Shown here one piece after another: positions 1-7,774 of a stretch of 64,000 bases of DNA (position 1 is its first letter; every line of letters begins with the position of its first letter). A model generated the notes under the pieces. That model did not search any database and had not been told where the DNA came from. It was given only the letters and a program-made list of their open reading frames with translations. The position numbers and the translations under genes are program-made. Source of the stretch: Mycolicibacterium sp. S2-37 (GTDB lineage Bacteria; Actinomycetota; Actinomycetes; Mycobacteriales; Mycobacteriaceae); the NCBI RefSeq assembly GCF_017352375.1, contig NZ_JAFEVR010000016.1:1-64000 (forward strand), read 5' to 3'.

Positions 1-2
1 GA

Positions 3-308
<306 letters not shown>

Positions 309-316
309 ATGGCTGC

Positions 317-375
317 CGAACGTGAACGTGTGCGCGAAGATCCCCCCGAAACTCGTGCACACGTTCACGTTCGGC
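317..375. terminator. bidirectional stem-loop between convergent genes
   Basis: Bases 317-334 and 358-375 are perfect 18-bp inverted repeats (arm begins CCGAACGTGAACG) around a 23-base loop. The structure fills the 74-base gap between the aldehyde dehydrogenase stop and the convergent SDR stop. No U-run follows on either side, as is common for mycobacterial terminators. Confidence 0.75.
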
Positions 376-382
376 CGGCCGG

Positions 383-1240
383 TCAGTGCGGGATCTTGAA
401 CGGTGCCATGGCGCCGCCGTCGACGACCATCGCGGTGCCGGTGACGTAGCGGCTGGCGTCCGAGGCGAGGTACAACACCGCATTGCTGACGTCCTCCGGT
501 TGGACGAACGGAATGGGCAGTGCGTTCATCGCCATCAGCGCGGGGACGGAATCCTGCTGCGTCGCACCCGATTTCCCACCGGAGAACAGCTCGTTGTACG
601 CGTCGTTGTTGATCATCAAGGTGTCGACGTTGGTCGGGTTGATCGAATTGACCCTGATGCGGTGCGGCGCGAGCTCACCGGCGAGTGTTCGCATCAGTCC
701 GTTAACACCATGCTTGGCCGCCGAGTAGTGCCCGACATTGAGTTCGGCGACCAGTCCCGAGATGGAACTGATGAGGATCATCGACCCGCCCTCACCCTGG
801 AACAACAGTTGAGGCACTGTCGCTTTGATCGTCTTCCAGACACCGACGACATTGACGTCGAGCTGGTCGCGGAATTGGCTCTCGCTCAGCTCCCACATCG
901 GTGCTATGCCGTTGACCGTACCGGCATTGGCCACGACGACGTCGAGCCGACCGAGTTCGGAAACGCCACGGTCGACAAAGCGTTGCAACGCAGGGAGATC
1001 CCGCACGTCGACCTGCTCGGTGAGGATCCGCCGGCCGGTCGCAGCGGCCAGGCGAGCTGTCTCAGCCAGATCTTCGGGAGTCGACATGGGGTAGGGGACG
1101 GTGTCTATCTGCGCGCAGATGTCGAGGGCGAGGACGTCGGCCCCCTGCTCGGCGAGGCGGATGACGTGCGAGCGCCCCTGACCACGCGCCGCCCCGGTGA
1201 CCAACGCAACCTTGCCGGTGAGATCCAATGGGTTGCTCAC
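383..1240 (-). CDS. mycofactocin-type SDR family oxidoreductase
   Basis: 285-residue short-chain dehydrogenase. Seen: the N-terminal nucleotide motif TGAARGQGR (about residues 15-23), a NAG motif, and the catalytic Ser followed by YSAAK. The insertion DICAQIDTVPYPMSTPEDL after beta-2 is the hallmark of the mycofactocin-coupled subfamily, whose members hold NAD tightly and need mycofactocin as electron acceptor (family knowledge). Likely an alcohol dehydrogenase; the substrate is unknown. GTG at 1240 is chosen because GAGAGG lies just upstream and the glycine-rich motif is then at the normal distance; an in-frame extension to 1318 would add an unrelated leader. Divergent from a TetR gene, with a palindrome between them. 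Confidence 0.9.
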   Translation of the reverse strand: MSNPLDLTGKVALVTGAARGQGRSHVIRLAEQGADVLALDICAQIDTVPYPMSTPEDLAETARLAAATGRRILTEQVDVRDLPALQRFVDRGVSELGRLDVVVANAGTVNGIAPMWELSESQFRDQLDVNVVGVWKTIKATVPQLLFQGEGGSMILISSISGLVAELNVGHYSAAKHGVNGLMRTLAGELAPHRIRVNSINPTNVDTLMINNDAYNELFSGGKSGATQQDSVPALMAMNALPIPFVQPEDVSNAVLYLASDASRYVTGTAMVVDGGAMAPFKIPH

Positions 1241-1313
1241 TGTTTCGCCTCTCGAGTTCGTCGCATCGTGCCCGGATGGCGGAGGTGGAAGACACTTCGA
1301 TCCGGCAAGTTCG

Positions 1314-1323
1314 TACATATGTA
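1314..1323. promoter_or_regulatory. TACATATGTA palindrome, candidate TetR operator (site 1)
   Basis: Perfect 10-bp palindrome inside the SDR/TetR divergent region. Read on the minus strand the site is TTCTACATATGTACGAAC. Its first 11 bases, TTCTACATATG, and last AAC recur at 2811-2828. It lies about 75 bases upstream of the SDR start. Operator function is inferred. Confidence 0.55.
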
Positions 1324-1470
1324 GAAATAGAGCTTCTCGAACGTACGGTGTCAGGCCGGCGATGTCAACGAATTGCTGCGGTCGAGGGCCCCTGGAATGC
1401 GCTGCGGTACCCTGGCGGAGCCAGATGATCCATGGCGCTTTGCGGGTGGTGCAACGATCAGGAGTCGACC

Positions 1471-2205
1471 GTGAAGAGATCGGGCAGCCGCTCGGAGGGC
1501 ACAGCGATGGCGCTGGTCGAGGCGGCTCTGCAGATTGTGCGAGAATCCGGCGTCAAGAGCGTCACGCATCGCAAGGTGTGCAGTCTTGCCGGGGTTGCTC
1601 TGGGCAGCAGCACCTATCACTACGAAAATCTCGACACGCTCATTCTCGACGCTTTCGCTCATTACACCGAACGCGTCTCGGTCAAGTACGAGAACCACTT
1701 CGCCGGCGTGACCTGCGATGAGGAATTGATCGACGCCGTCCTCCAGGTGACGACCATCTTGGTGACCGACATCGGCGATGCCATCCTCGAGTGGGAGCTG
1801 CTGGCCGAGGCCGGCCGCCAAGAGGCGTACCGCGCTCTGGGGCAGAAGTGGTCGCAGCGAGCACGGTCCGCGGTGCAGACCTACGTGTCCAAGCCGACCG
1901 CGCATCTGCTCGAGGTGATCTGGGACGGGGCGACGATTCAACGGGCGCTCAACGGCGCCGAACTCAGCGACGCCGAGTTGCGCAGGTTGATCGGCGCGGC
2001 GATCGCCCTCGACCCGTCCCGTGGCTACCCGAGGGCCATCTCGGGTGATCCCGCGCGCCGGCCGGCCAGGAAGGCGACCGCAAGAACGAGGTCCACGGTA
2101 CCGAAGGCGGCTGCCAGCAAGAAGGCGGCCGACGCGAAAGCAGTTGATACGAAGGCGGCTATGAACAAGCGGACGACTGTTCGTCGCTCCACCAAGGCGT
2201 TGTAG
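1471..2205 (+). CDS. TetR-family regulator with Lys/Ala-rich C-terminal tail
   Basis: 244-residue one-component repressor. Residues about 15-60 hold the helix-turn-helix: ALQIVRESGVKSVTHRKV followed by AGVALGSSTYHYENLDTLI, the standard TetR pattern. The ligand domain follows. The last ~48 residues (from about 197) are an Ala/Lys/Arg-rich, probably disordered tail with ATKA- and KAA-type repeats, resembling the tails of mycobacterial HupB; this is unusual for TetR. GTG 1471 is chosen because AGGAG sits at 1460-1464; a 13-residue extension to 1432 lacks a site. It is divergent from the SDR and probably controls it and the flavin genes downstream through the TACATATG sites (inference). Confidence 0.85.
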   Translation: MKRSGSRSEGTAMALVEAALQIVRESGVKSVTHRKVCSLAGVALGSSTYHYENLDTLILDAFAHYTERVSVKYENHFAGVTCDEELIDAVLQVTTILVTDIGDAILEWELLAEAGRQEAYRALGQKWSQRARSAVQTYVSKPTAHLLEVIWDGATIQRALNGAELSDAELRRLIGAAIALDPSRGYPRAISGDPARRPARKATARTRSTVPKAAASKKAADAKAVDTKAAMNKRTTVRRSTKAL

Positions 2206-2220
2206 CGGCCGGAACGCCGT

Positions 2221-2739
2221 TCAGCCCAGGAGGGAATCCCAGTGCGTTCGGTCCAGCTGAGGGAACCTCGAGCGGTAGAAGATCAGCGGGTGAGATTGTG
2301 AGTTCTCACCGGCGCGCAGATCGAGTACGTGTGCGGTGACGATCTGGTGATCGCCGCCCTCGTAGACCCGGTCGACCTCGCATTCGAGGTAAGCCTGGCA
2401 CGACTCGAGGAGCGGGGCGCCGGTGCTTCGCCCCGGCGCCCAACGCGCACCGGCGAACTTGTCGGCGGCAGATCTGGCGAAGGACAGGGCCACGTCGGCC
2501 TGGCCGCTGGCCAAGACGTTCACCGCGAACCTTCGCGCCGCGGCGATCAGCGGCCAACTCGTCGATCCGCGATCCACCGAGAGCAGGACCATGGGCGGAT
2601 CCAACGACAGCGCCATGAACGACTGAACCGTCAGGCCGGCGGGTGCGCCGTCGGCCATCGCCGTGACCACCACGACACCGGTGGGGAAGTGCCCGAGGAC
2701 CGAGCGGTATTCGGCGGACAAGTCCCTGTCGACGACCAT
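2221..2739 (-). CDS. flavin reductase family protein
   Basis: 172-residue FMN-binding flavin reductase-like domain (HpaC/HsaB type), which uses NAD(P)H to supply free reduced flavin to a partner monooxygenase. Seen: FPTGVVVVTA near residue 20, the GLTVQSFMALSLDPP segment that contacts the flavin phosphate, SVDRGSTSW, and the FAVNVL strand followed by DKFAG. Length is normal. No flavin monooxygenase partner is visible in the window. It is divergent from the RibB-like gene, with a TACATATG site in the shared promoter region, and ends 16 bases from the convergent TetR gene. Confidence 0.88.
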   Translation of the reverse strand: MVVDRDLSAEYRSVLGHFPTGVVVVTAMADGAPAGLTVQSFMALSLDPPMVLLSVDRGSTSWPLIAAARRFAVNVLASGQADVALSFARSAADKFAGARWAPGRSTGAPLLESCQAYLECEVDRVYEGGDHQIVTAHVLDLRAGENSQSHPLIFYRSRFPQLDRTHWDSLLG

Positions 2740-2810
2740 GGTGATTCCGTTCCGCTGGGGGCTTCAGACGTTGTTGCAGAAGTCGGCGGATCAGCCGCCT
2801 CCGCCGAACT

Positions 2811-2828
2811 TTCTACATATGATGAAAC
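2811..2828. promoter_or_regulatory. TTCTACATATG motif, candidate TetR operator (site 2)
   Basis: The site TTCTACATATGATGAAAC shares its first 11 bases, and its final AAC, with the reverse complement of the site at 1309-1326. It lies between the divergent flavin reductase and RibB-like genes, 45 bases before the latter's start. Confidence 0.5.
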
Positions 2829-2872
2829 TCAGTCGGCTGCCACGTCAACTCGAACGATTCGGAGTCATCGCC

Positions 2873-3538
2873 ATGAACTCGACCGCCGGCCCGCAGGGCG
2901 CCCCCGGATCGGCGTTGGGCCCCCACTCGACTGCCACGCGGGTGGCGTCGGCGTGTGCGGCGCTCAGCCGAGGAGAACTGATCGTGCTGACCGATGGCCG
3001 GGAATCTGCTCTCGTCGTGTCGGGATCGGCCGCGACGACCACCACGGTCGCGCGCATGATCCGGGAGGGGTCGGGACTGGTGTTCGTGGCGCTTTCCCGA
3101 CAGCGGCTGGCGCAACTGCGGATCGGCAGGATGACGGCCGACGGCGCGGCGCGGACCGCTGAGTTCCATGTCGCGGTCGACGCCGCTGAAGGTATCGGCA
3201 CCGGAATCTCCGCCGCGGACCGAACGCGGACGATTCACCTGCTGGCCGACCCCGGTGCGAGCGGCGCGAATTTCGTGCGGCCCGGACATGTGATGCCGGT
3301 CGCCGGTGACATCACGCCCAAGCACACGCCCGGAATCCCCGAACTCGCTCTCGCACTGGTCGAGCAGGTGGACCGCCTGGCCCCCGTCGCCGCGTACTGC
3401 GCGCTGACGTCCCGTGCGGATTCCCGCTTCGTCGCCGGGCCCGTGGAGGGCGCCGAGATCGCCGGCCGCGAAAGCGTCGTGTGCCTGACACGAGGAGATG
3501 TCCTGAGCGCCTACTACGGATCAGACACCGTCTGGTGA
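2873..3538 (+). CDS. RibB-like protein (3,4-dihydroxy-2-butanone-4-phosphate synthase fold), acidic loop degenerate
   Basis: 221 residues. The framework matches RibB: an early RGELIVLTD strand, GTGISAADRTRTI, RPGHVMPVAG and a late HTPG segment. In active RibB the TD strand is followed by the acidic catalytic loop DRENEGD, which supplies Glu/Asp for Mg2+ and proton transfer; here it reads DGRESALVV, and the usual HTEA is HTPG. The synthase reaction is therefore doubtful; a flavin- or sugar-phosphate-binding role is possible. ATG 2873 is preferred because GGAG lies at 2861-2864; upstream in-frame starts would overlap the divergent gene. Pairing with a flavin reductase suggests a flavin-related accessory role (inference). 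Confidence 0.75.
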   Translation: MNSTAGPQGAPGSALGPHSTATRVASACAALSRGELIVLTDGRESALVVSGSAATTTTVARMIREGSGLVFVALSRQRLAQLRIGRMTADGAARTAEFHVAVDAAEGIGTGISAADRTRTIHLLADPGASGANFVRPGHVMPVAGDITPKHTPGIPELALALVEQVDRLAPVAAYCALTSRADSRFVAGPVEGAEIAGRESVVCLTRGDVLSAYYGSDTVW

Positions 3539-3560
3539 GAGCCGATTCGGGGCGCTCCGC

Positions 3561-5762
3561 CTACGGGTCGCGGGGCAGCCCCAGCAGCCGCTCGGCGATG
3601 ATGTTGAGCTGGACCTCCGACGTGCCGCCGTAGATCGTGGTGGCGCGGCTGCCCAGGAGATACTCGACCCACTTGCCCTGCAGCGTCTTGTTATCCCCGA
3701 TCGCGCCGTCGATCCCGAATGACGACACCGCGAACTCCGCGTAACCCTGACCGGTGCGCATCGACAGCAGCTTGGAGATGGCCGCCGACGGCATGGCGTC
3801 TCCGCCGGCGAGGGTGAGCAGCGTCGAGCGCATGTTCATCAGTTTGGCGGCGTGCCCTTCGGCGATCAGTTGGCCGGCGCGGTGCCGGCCGGTCTGGTCG
3901 AAGTGCCCGTCACGGACGAACTCGACGAACCCGTCGAGGTTGGCGAGGAAGCCGGGTTCGCTACTGCCGATCGACACCCGCTCGGCGGTCAGGGTGTTGC
4001 GGCTGACCTCCCACCCGCGGTTCACCTCACCGAGCACCAGCTCATCGGGCACGAACACGTCGTCGATGAACACGGTGTTGAACATGGCGTTACCGGTCAG
4101 CTCACGCAGCGGCTTCACCTCGACACCGTCGCTGTTCATGTCCAGCAGGAAGTAGGTGATGCCCTGATGCTTCGGTGCGTTCGGATCGGTTCTCGCCAGC
4201 AGGGCGCCCCACTGGGAGAACTGCGCGGCCGTGGTCCAGATCTTCTGGCCGGTGATGCGCCAGCCGCCGTCGACCTTGGTGGCCTTGGTCGACAGGCTGG
4301 CGAGGTCCGATCCGGCGCCGGGCTCGGAGAACAGCTGGCACCAGATCATCTCGCCGCGGAACGTCGGCGGGAGGAAGCGCTGCTTCTGCTCGTCGGTGCC
4401 GAACGCCACGATCGAGGGGATCAGCCAGGCCGCGATGCCCATCTGGGGCCGTTTGACCCGGCCCTCGCTGAACTCCTGGGCGATGATGATCTGCTCGATC
4501 GGGCTGGCGGCCCGTCCCCACGGCGCCGGCAGATGCGGCTGTACCCAGCCACCCTCGGCGATCGCGGTGAGGCGCTCCTCCCGGGGCATGGCCTTGAGTG
4601 CGGCCACCTCCTGACGGATCTCGTCGCGCAGCTTCTCGGTGTCCGGGTCGAGGTCGAGGTTCATCCGCCGCATACCCGAGGTGGTCGCCGTGTCGACCAC
4701 CTGCTGTGAATAGTCGGCGTGCCTGCCGAAGGCGGCGGCCAGTGCGAGCGCCCGCCGGTAGTAGACGTTGGTGTCGTGCTCCCAGGTGAACCCGATCCCG
4801 CCGTGCACCTGGATGCATTCCTGCGCACAGTGCTGGGCGGCCGCGGGGGCGAGGGTGGCAGCGACGCCGGCGGCGAACTCGACTGCGGCGTCGGCACTGT
4901 CGAAGCCCTTCTCGACGGCCTCGTCGAGCGCACGTGCGGCGTCCCACACCGCGGCCGTGGCGCGTTCGGTGTCGGCCATCATCTCCGCGCACTTGTGCTT
5001 GATCGCCTGGAACTGGCCGATCGGACGGCCGAACTGCTCACGGATTTTCGCGTACGCGGACGCCTCATCGGTCGACCAGCGCGCGACGCCCACACATTCG
5101 GCCGACAGCAGCGTGGTGATCAGCGAGCGGGCCGCGGTGACCGGGAGGTTGCCGAGCACGCGGTCGCTCGCGACCTCGACGGCGTTGGCTCGCACATGGG
5201 CGATCGGACGCAGCAGGTCGACGGAGCCGACCGGCTCGATCTCGAGTTGCTCGGCGTCCATGACGACCCAGCCGGTGCCCGATTCGAGGCCGGCGACGGG
5301 CAGGACCAGCAGCGCCGCCTGGGCCGCGGAGACGACCGACCGCGCCTCACCCCGGACCAGGTAGCCGTCGCCGTGGCGGGTGGCGGTGAGGTCCGACTCG
5401 AGGGCGTAGGTCGCGATGACGGCGCCTGAGGCCAGATCGCCGAGCAGTGCGGATTCCGGATCGTCGGCGGCGATCAGCGCGCCGGCGATCGCGGAGGGCA
5501 CGAACGGTCCCGGCACGGCGCCGTAGCCGAATTCAGCGAGCACGATGGCCAATTCGAGGAAACCGAAGCCTTGTCCGCCGACGGATTCGGCGAGGTGCAC
5601 GCCGGTCAGTCCCTGCTCGGCGGCGGCCTTCCAGTACGGCGGCGGGTTGGGCACAGGGTTCTCGAGCGCATCGTGCAGTACCTCCGACGGTGCGACGCGC
5701 GCCACGAGGGAGCGCACCGAATCGGCCAGGTCGTTGTGCTCTTCGGTGATGGCGATGGGCAT
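3561..5762 (-). CDS. double acyl-CoA dehydrogenase (FadE, two fused domains)
   Basis: 733 residues in one frame, made of two acyl-CoA dehydrogenase domains (about 1-365 and 370-733). The N-terminal half has the FAD-binding REQFGRPIGQFQAIKH and HGGIGFTWEHD motifs. The C-terminal half has the substrate loop WCQLFSEPGAGSDLA and ITGQKIWTT; it ends TIYGGTSEVQ, with Gly where MCAD carries the catalytic Glu of YEGT. Such fusions mimic the alpha2-beta2 FadE heteromers that dehydrogenate steroid or branched side-chain CoA esters; FadE34 of M. tuberculosis is a remembered comparison, not a searched one. RBS GGGAGG precedes ATG 5762. Confidence 0.88.
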   Translation of the reverse strand: MPIAITEEHNDLADSVRSLVARVAPSEVLHDALENPVPNPPPYWKAAAEQGLTGVHLAESVGGQGFGFLELAIVLAEFGYGAVPGPFVPSAIAGALIAADDPESALLGDLASGAVIATYALESDLTATRHGDGYLVRGEARSVVSAAQAALLVLPVAGLESGTGWVVMDAEQLEIEPVGSVDLLRPIAHVRANAVEVASDRVLGNLPVTAARSLITTLLSAECVGVARWSTDEASAYAKIREQFGRPIGQFQAIKHKCAEMMADTERATAAVWDAARALDEAVEKGFDSADAAVEFAAGVAATLAPAAAQHCAQECIQVHGGIGFTWEHDTNVYYRRALALAAAFGRHADYSQQVVDTATTSGMRRMNLDLDPDTEKLRDEIRQEVAALKAMPREERLTAIAEGGWVQPHLPAPWGRAASPIEQIIIAQEFSEGRVKRPQMGIAAWLIPSIVAFGTDEQKQRFLPPTFRGEMIWCQLFSEPGAGSDLASLSTKATKVDGGWRITGQKIWTTAAQFSQWGALLARTDPNAPKHQGITYFLLDMNSDGVEVKPLRELTGNAMFNTVFIDDVFVPDELVLGEVNRGWEVSRNTLTAERVSIGSSEPGFLANLDGFVEFVRDGHFDQTGRHRAGQLIAEGHAAKLMNMRSTLLTLAGGDAMPSAAISKLLSMRTGQGYAEFAVSSFGIDGAIGDNKTLQGKWVEYLLGSRATTIYGGTSEVQLNIIAERLLGLPRDP

Positions 5763-5782
5763 AGCGGCGGTGCCTCCCTAAT

Positions 5783-5794
5783 AACCGGTCGGTT
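5783..5794. promoter_or_regulatory. AACCG-GT-CGGTT inverted repeat upstream of fadE
   Basis: Perfect 5-bp arms with a 2-base spacer, only 21 bases upstream of the fadE start codon and abutting its ribosome site. Position and form suit a TetR-type operator; the TetR gene at 7065-7694 on the same strand is the nearest candidate regulator. Confidence 0.45.
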
Positions 5795-5831
5795 GGGAGC
5801 CAATGTACCCGTGACGATCACCACGCTCCGG

Positions 5832-6974
5832 TCAGCGCCACCTCTTGGCGATCCACCGGGCAATCAGGTCGGCCTGCTCGCTGCGGGCCCCCGGGGTGGT
5901 GAAGTAGTGGTCGGTGTCGATGCTGCGCTGGGTCTTGTCGGTACTGCCGAGGGCTTCGCGGATGCGCTCGGCGTCGGAGGGGAACACGCCGGTGTCCTGT
6001 TCGGCGGTGATGACCAGCGCGGGACACCTGATGCGGGCCAGATGTGGCTCGGCGCGTGTCTGGGCGTGGCGCAGGCTCCACATGCCCAGCCAGTTCCACA
6101 GCGTGCACGCCGCGGCGATGCCGTGTGCCGAGCGGTTCGCCATCATCGGCACCCCGACGTAGCAGGCGTTGGCAGGGCGTCTGGACGGGTCCAGGGTGGG
6201 ATCCATCATGCGCAGATCGGCCCAGGTGCGCAGCACGGTGAACGGCCGGTCGGAGAACCCGGCGGCTCGGATCCGGGTCAGTTCGGCCTCCACCCAGTCG
6301 GTGATGGCGTGGTTGCGGGCGATCTGCGCCGCGCGATAGCGGGCGACGAACTCCGGGGAGTACGGCGGACCGTTGCGGTCGTCGAACGGATCGAGCGACG
6401 GGTCGCCGGCCAAGGGATCGGCCTCGTCGGTCACCGAGGCGTCCATCCACGCCGTCAGCACGTCGGGCCTGCCGGGGTGCGCCGCGCTGGCGATGTAGCC
6501 GTCGGCGGGCGGCAGGTCGGCCAGTCCGGCCGCGGGCCGCATCCCCGGAAGCGGCTGCACGTGTTTGTCGCAGGCCTGCGCCTGATACGCCGCCATCAGC
6601 GATCCGCCACCCGAATTTCCCAGCAGGACAACCGTTTCGATATTCTGCACGTCGCGCAGCCAGCGCACACCAACCGCGATGTCGACCAGCGCGTGGTCGA
6701 GCAGAAAGCTGCTCTCGAATCCGCGGAAGCGGGTGTTCCAGCCGAGGAACCCGATACCGCGGGTGGCGAGGTAGTCGGCGAGATAGTGCTCGCTGAAGTC
6801 GATTTGATAGTGGCTGGCGATGATCGCCACCTTGGGGCGACGGCCGACGCCGCGATGGTAGATCCCCTGGCACGGATGACCGCCGGATCCCGCGCGGCGG
6901 GCTGTGGGGGAATCCAGGCCGACGAATTCCCTGATGACGCCGGGGGATTGGGTGGAAGACGATGTTCTGGCCAT
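5832..6974 (-). CDS. alpha/beta hydrolase family protein
   Basis: 380 residues. Seen: an early strand VAIIASHYQIDFSEHYL, the nucleophile elbow LLGNSGGGS (G-N-S-G-G, about residue 130), and late CPALVITAEQD carrying the acid residue, followed by the region of TDHYFTTPG that supplies the catalytic His. This is a soluble serine hydrolase of uncharacterised substrate, about 60 residues longer than minimal members. ATG 6974 is chosen over the TTG at 7019 because it removes an Arg-rich leader, although neither has a strong ribosome site. It lies between fadE and a TetR gene on the same strand, so a thioesterase or ester-cleaving step for the same pathway is possible but unproven. Confidence 0.82.
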   Translation of the reverse strand: MARTSSSTQSPGVIREFVGLDSPTARRAGSGGHPCQGIYHRGVGRRPKVAIIASHYQIDFSEHYLADYLATRGIGFLGWNTRFRGFESSFLLDHALVDIAVGVRWLRDVQNIETVVLLGNSGGGSLMAAYQAQACDKHVQPLPGMRPAAGLADLPPADGYIASAAHPGRPDVLTAWMDASVTDEADPLAGDPSLDPFDDRNGPPYSPEFVARYRAAQIARNHAITDWVEAELTRIRAAGFSDRPFTVLRTWADLRMMDPTLDPSRRPANACYVGVPMMANRSAHGIAAACTLWNWLGMWSLRHAQTRAEPHLARIRCPALVITAEQDTGVFPSDAERIREALGSTDKTQRSIDTDHYFTTPGARSEQADLIARWIAKRWR

Positions 6975-7064
6975 GAGGCTTCGGCCCCCTCGTCGGCGTC
7001 TGGCTGCACCGGATGTCAAGTCTAGGGGCCCGACGCCCCACCGGTCGGGTTTTCGCCGTAACGG

Positions 7065-7694
7065 TCAGTACAGGCGCGGGTCGGACAGCTGGTCGATCAT
7101 CGCGGTCAGCTGATCGACCAGCCCGTCCTTGTCCAGCGCGACGTCGCCGGCAAGCCATGCGCTGATGGTCTGGCCGACGCCGCCCACCACGAAATGCGCG
7201 GCCGCGGCGATGCGGGCGTTCGGCATCTGCTGCAGCGCGGTGCTGGCGTGCTGGCCCGACAGCATCGCGAACAGCGCTCCCGACTCGGCCCGTTTGCGCA
7301 TCACGACCGCGTTGGACAGCTTGGAGCTGAACAGCAGCCGACCCACCCGCGGGTCGTCCGCGACGGTGCGGACGATGTCGGTCATCACGGCGCGGATGCG
7401 TTGACGCGGTTCGGCGGCCGCGGCGGCGGCCTGAGTGGTGCCGGCGATGTCGCCGATCACCCAGTCGAAGACCGCGGCGACGAAGTCGTCCTTGTCTGCG
7501 AAGGCCTCGTAGAAGTAGCGCACGGTGACGCCGGCCTGGCGGCAGATGGCGCGCACGGTCAGCTCGGCAGGCCCGTTGAGAATGTCGTGTTCAGGGGAGC
7601 CGAGCAATTCCAGTCCCGCCTCCAGGAACCGCATGCGGCGGTGCGCGGCGCGCTCGGGCGCCTCGACGCCGCGGTAGGGGCGAACCTGTGCCAT
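7065..7694 (-). CDS. TetR-family regulator
   Basis: 209-residue repressor. DNA-binding domain at about residues 18-65 with RFLEAGLELLG, the recognition part AICRQAGVTVRYFYEAFADKD and a following ligand domain whose end AHFVVGGVGQTISAWLAGD is typical of mycobacterial TetR proteins. It is divergent from an MpaB-family gene; the 80-base gap contains a perfect 7-2-7 inverted repeat and a recognisable promoter, so it probably represses that gene and itself. The fadE and hydrolase genes downstream on the same strand may also be targets. Confidence 0.88.
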   Translation of the reverse strand: MAQVRPYRGVEAPERAAHRRMRFLEAGLELLGSPEHDILNGPAELTVRAICRQAGVTVRYFYEAFADKDDFVAAVFDWVIGDIAGTTQAAAAAAEPRQRIRAVMTDIVRTVADDPRVGRLLFSSKLSNAVVMRKRAESGALFAMLSGQHASTALQQMPNARIAAAAHFVVGGVGQTISAWLAGDVALDKDGLVDQLTAMIDQLSDPRLY

Positions 7695-7703
7695 CTCTCC
7701 ATC

Positions 7704-7733
7704 TTGACAGCCGTCCGCGCTTCGGTGGACGAT
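7704..7733 (+). promoter_or_regulatory. candidate promoter for the MpaB-family gene
   Basis: TTGACA at 7704-7709 and GACGAT at 7728-7733 with an 18-base spacer. The -10 element starts three bases before the 7736-7751 palindrome, so a repressor bound there would cover the transcription start. Confidence 0.5.
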
Positions 7734-7735
7734 CA

Positions 7736-7751
7736 GAGAACGTTCGTTCTC
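7736..7751. promoter_or_regulatory. GAGAACG-TT-CGTTCTC operator-like palindrome
   Basis: Perfect 7-bp inverted repeats with a 2-base spacer, 24 bases upstream of the MpaB-family start and 42 bases from the divergent TetR start. The KstR consensus has a 2-base spacer between AGAAC and GTTCT, whereas here it is 4, so this is more likely the site of the local TetR. Confidence 0.65.
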
Positions 7752-7774
7752 ACTTTTCCGACGAGGAGTACCCC

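Noticed and set aside
3561..5762. Two adjacent acyl-CoA dehydrogenase genes joined by a sequencing error
   Set aside because: The frame is uninterrupted, the linker is normal length, and the two halves carry complementary motifs, as in natural double-length FadE proteins.
7736..7751. KstR box
   Set aside because: KstR sites have a 2-base spacer between AGAAC and GTTCT; here the spacer is 4, and the neighbouring TetR is a better candidate.
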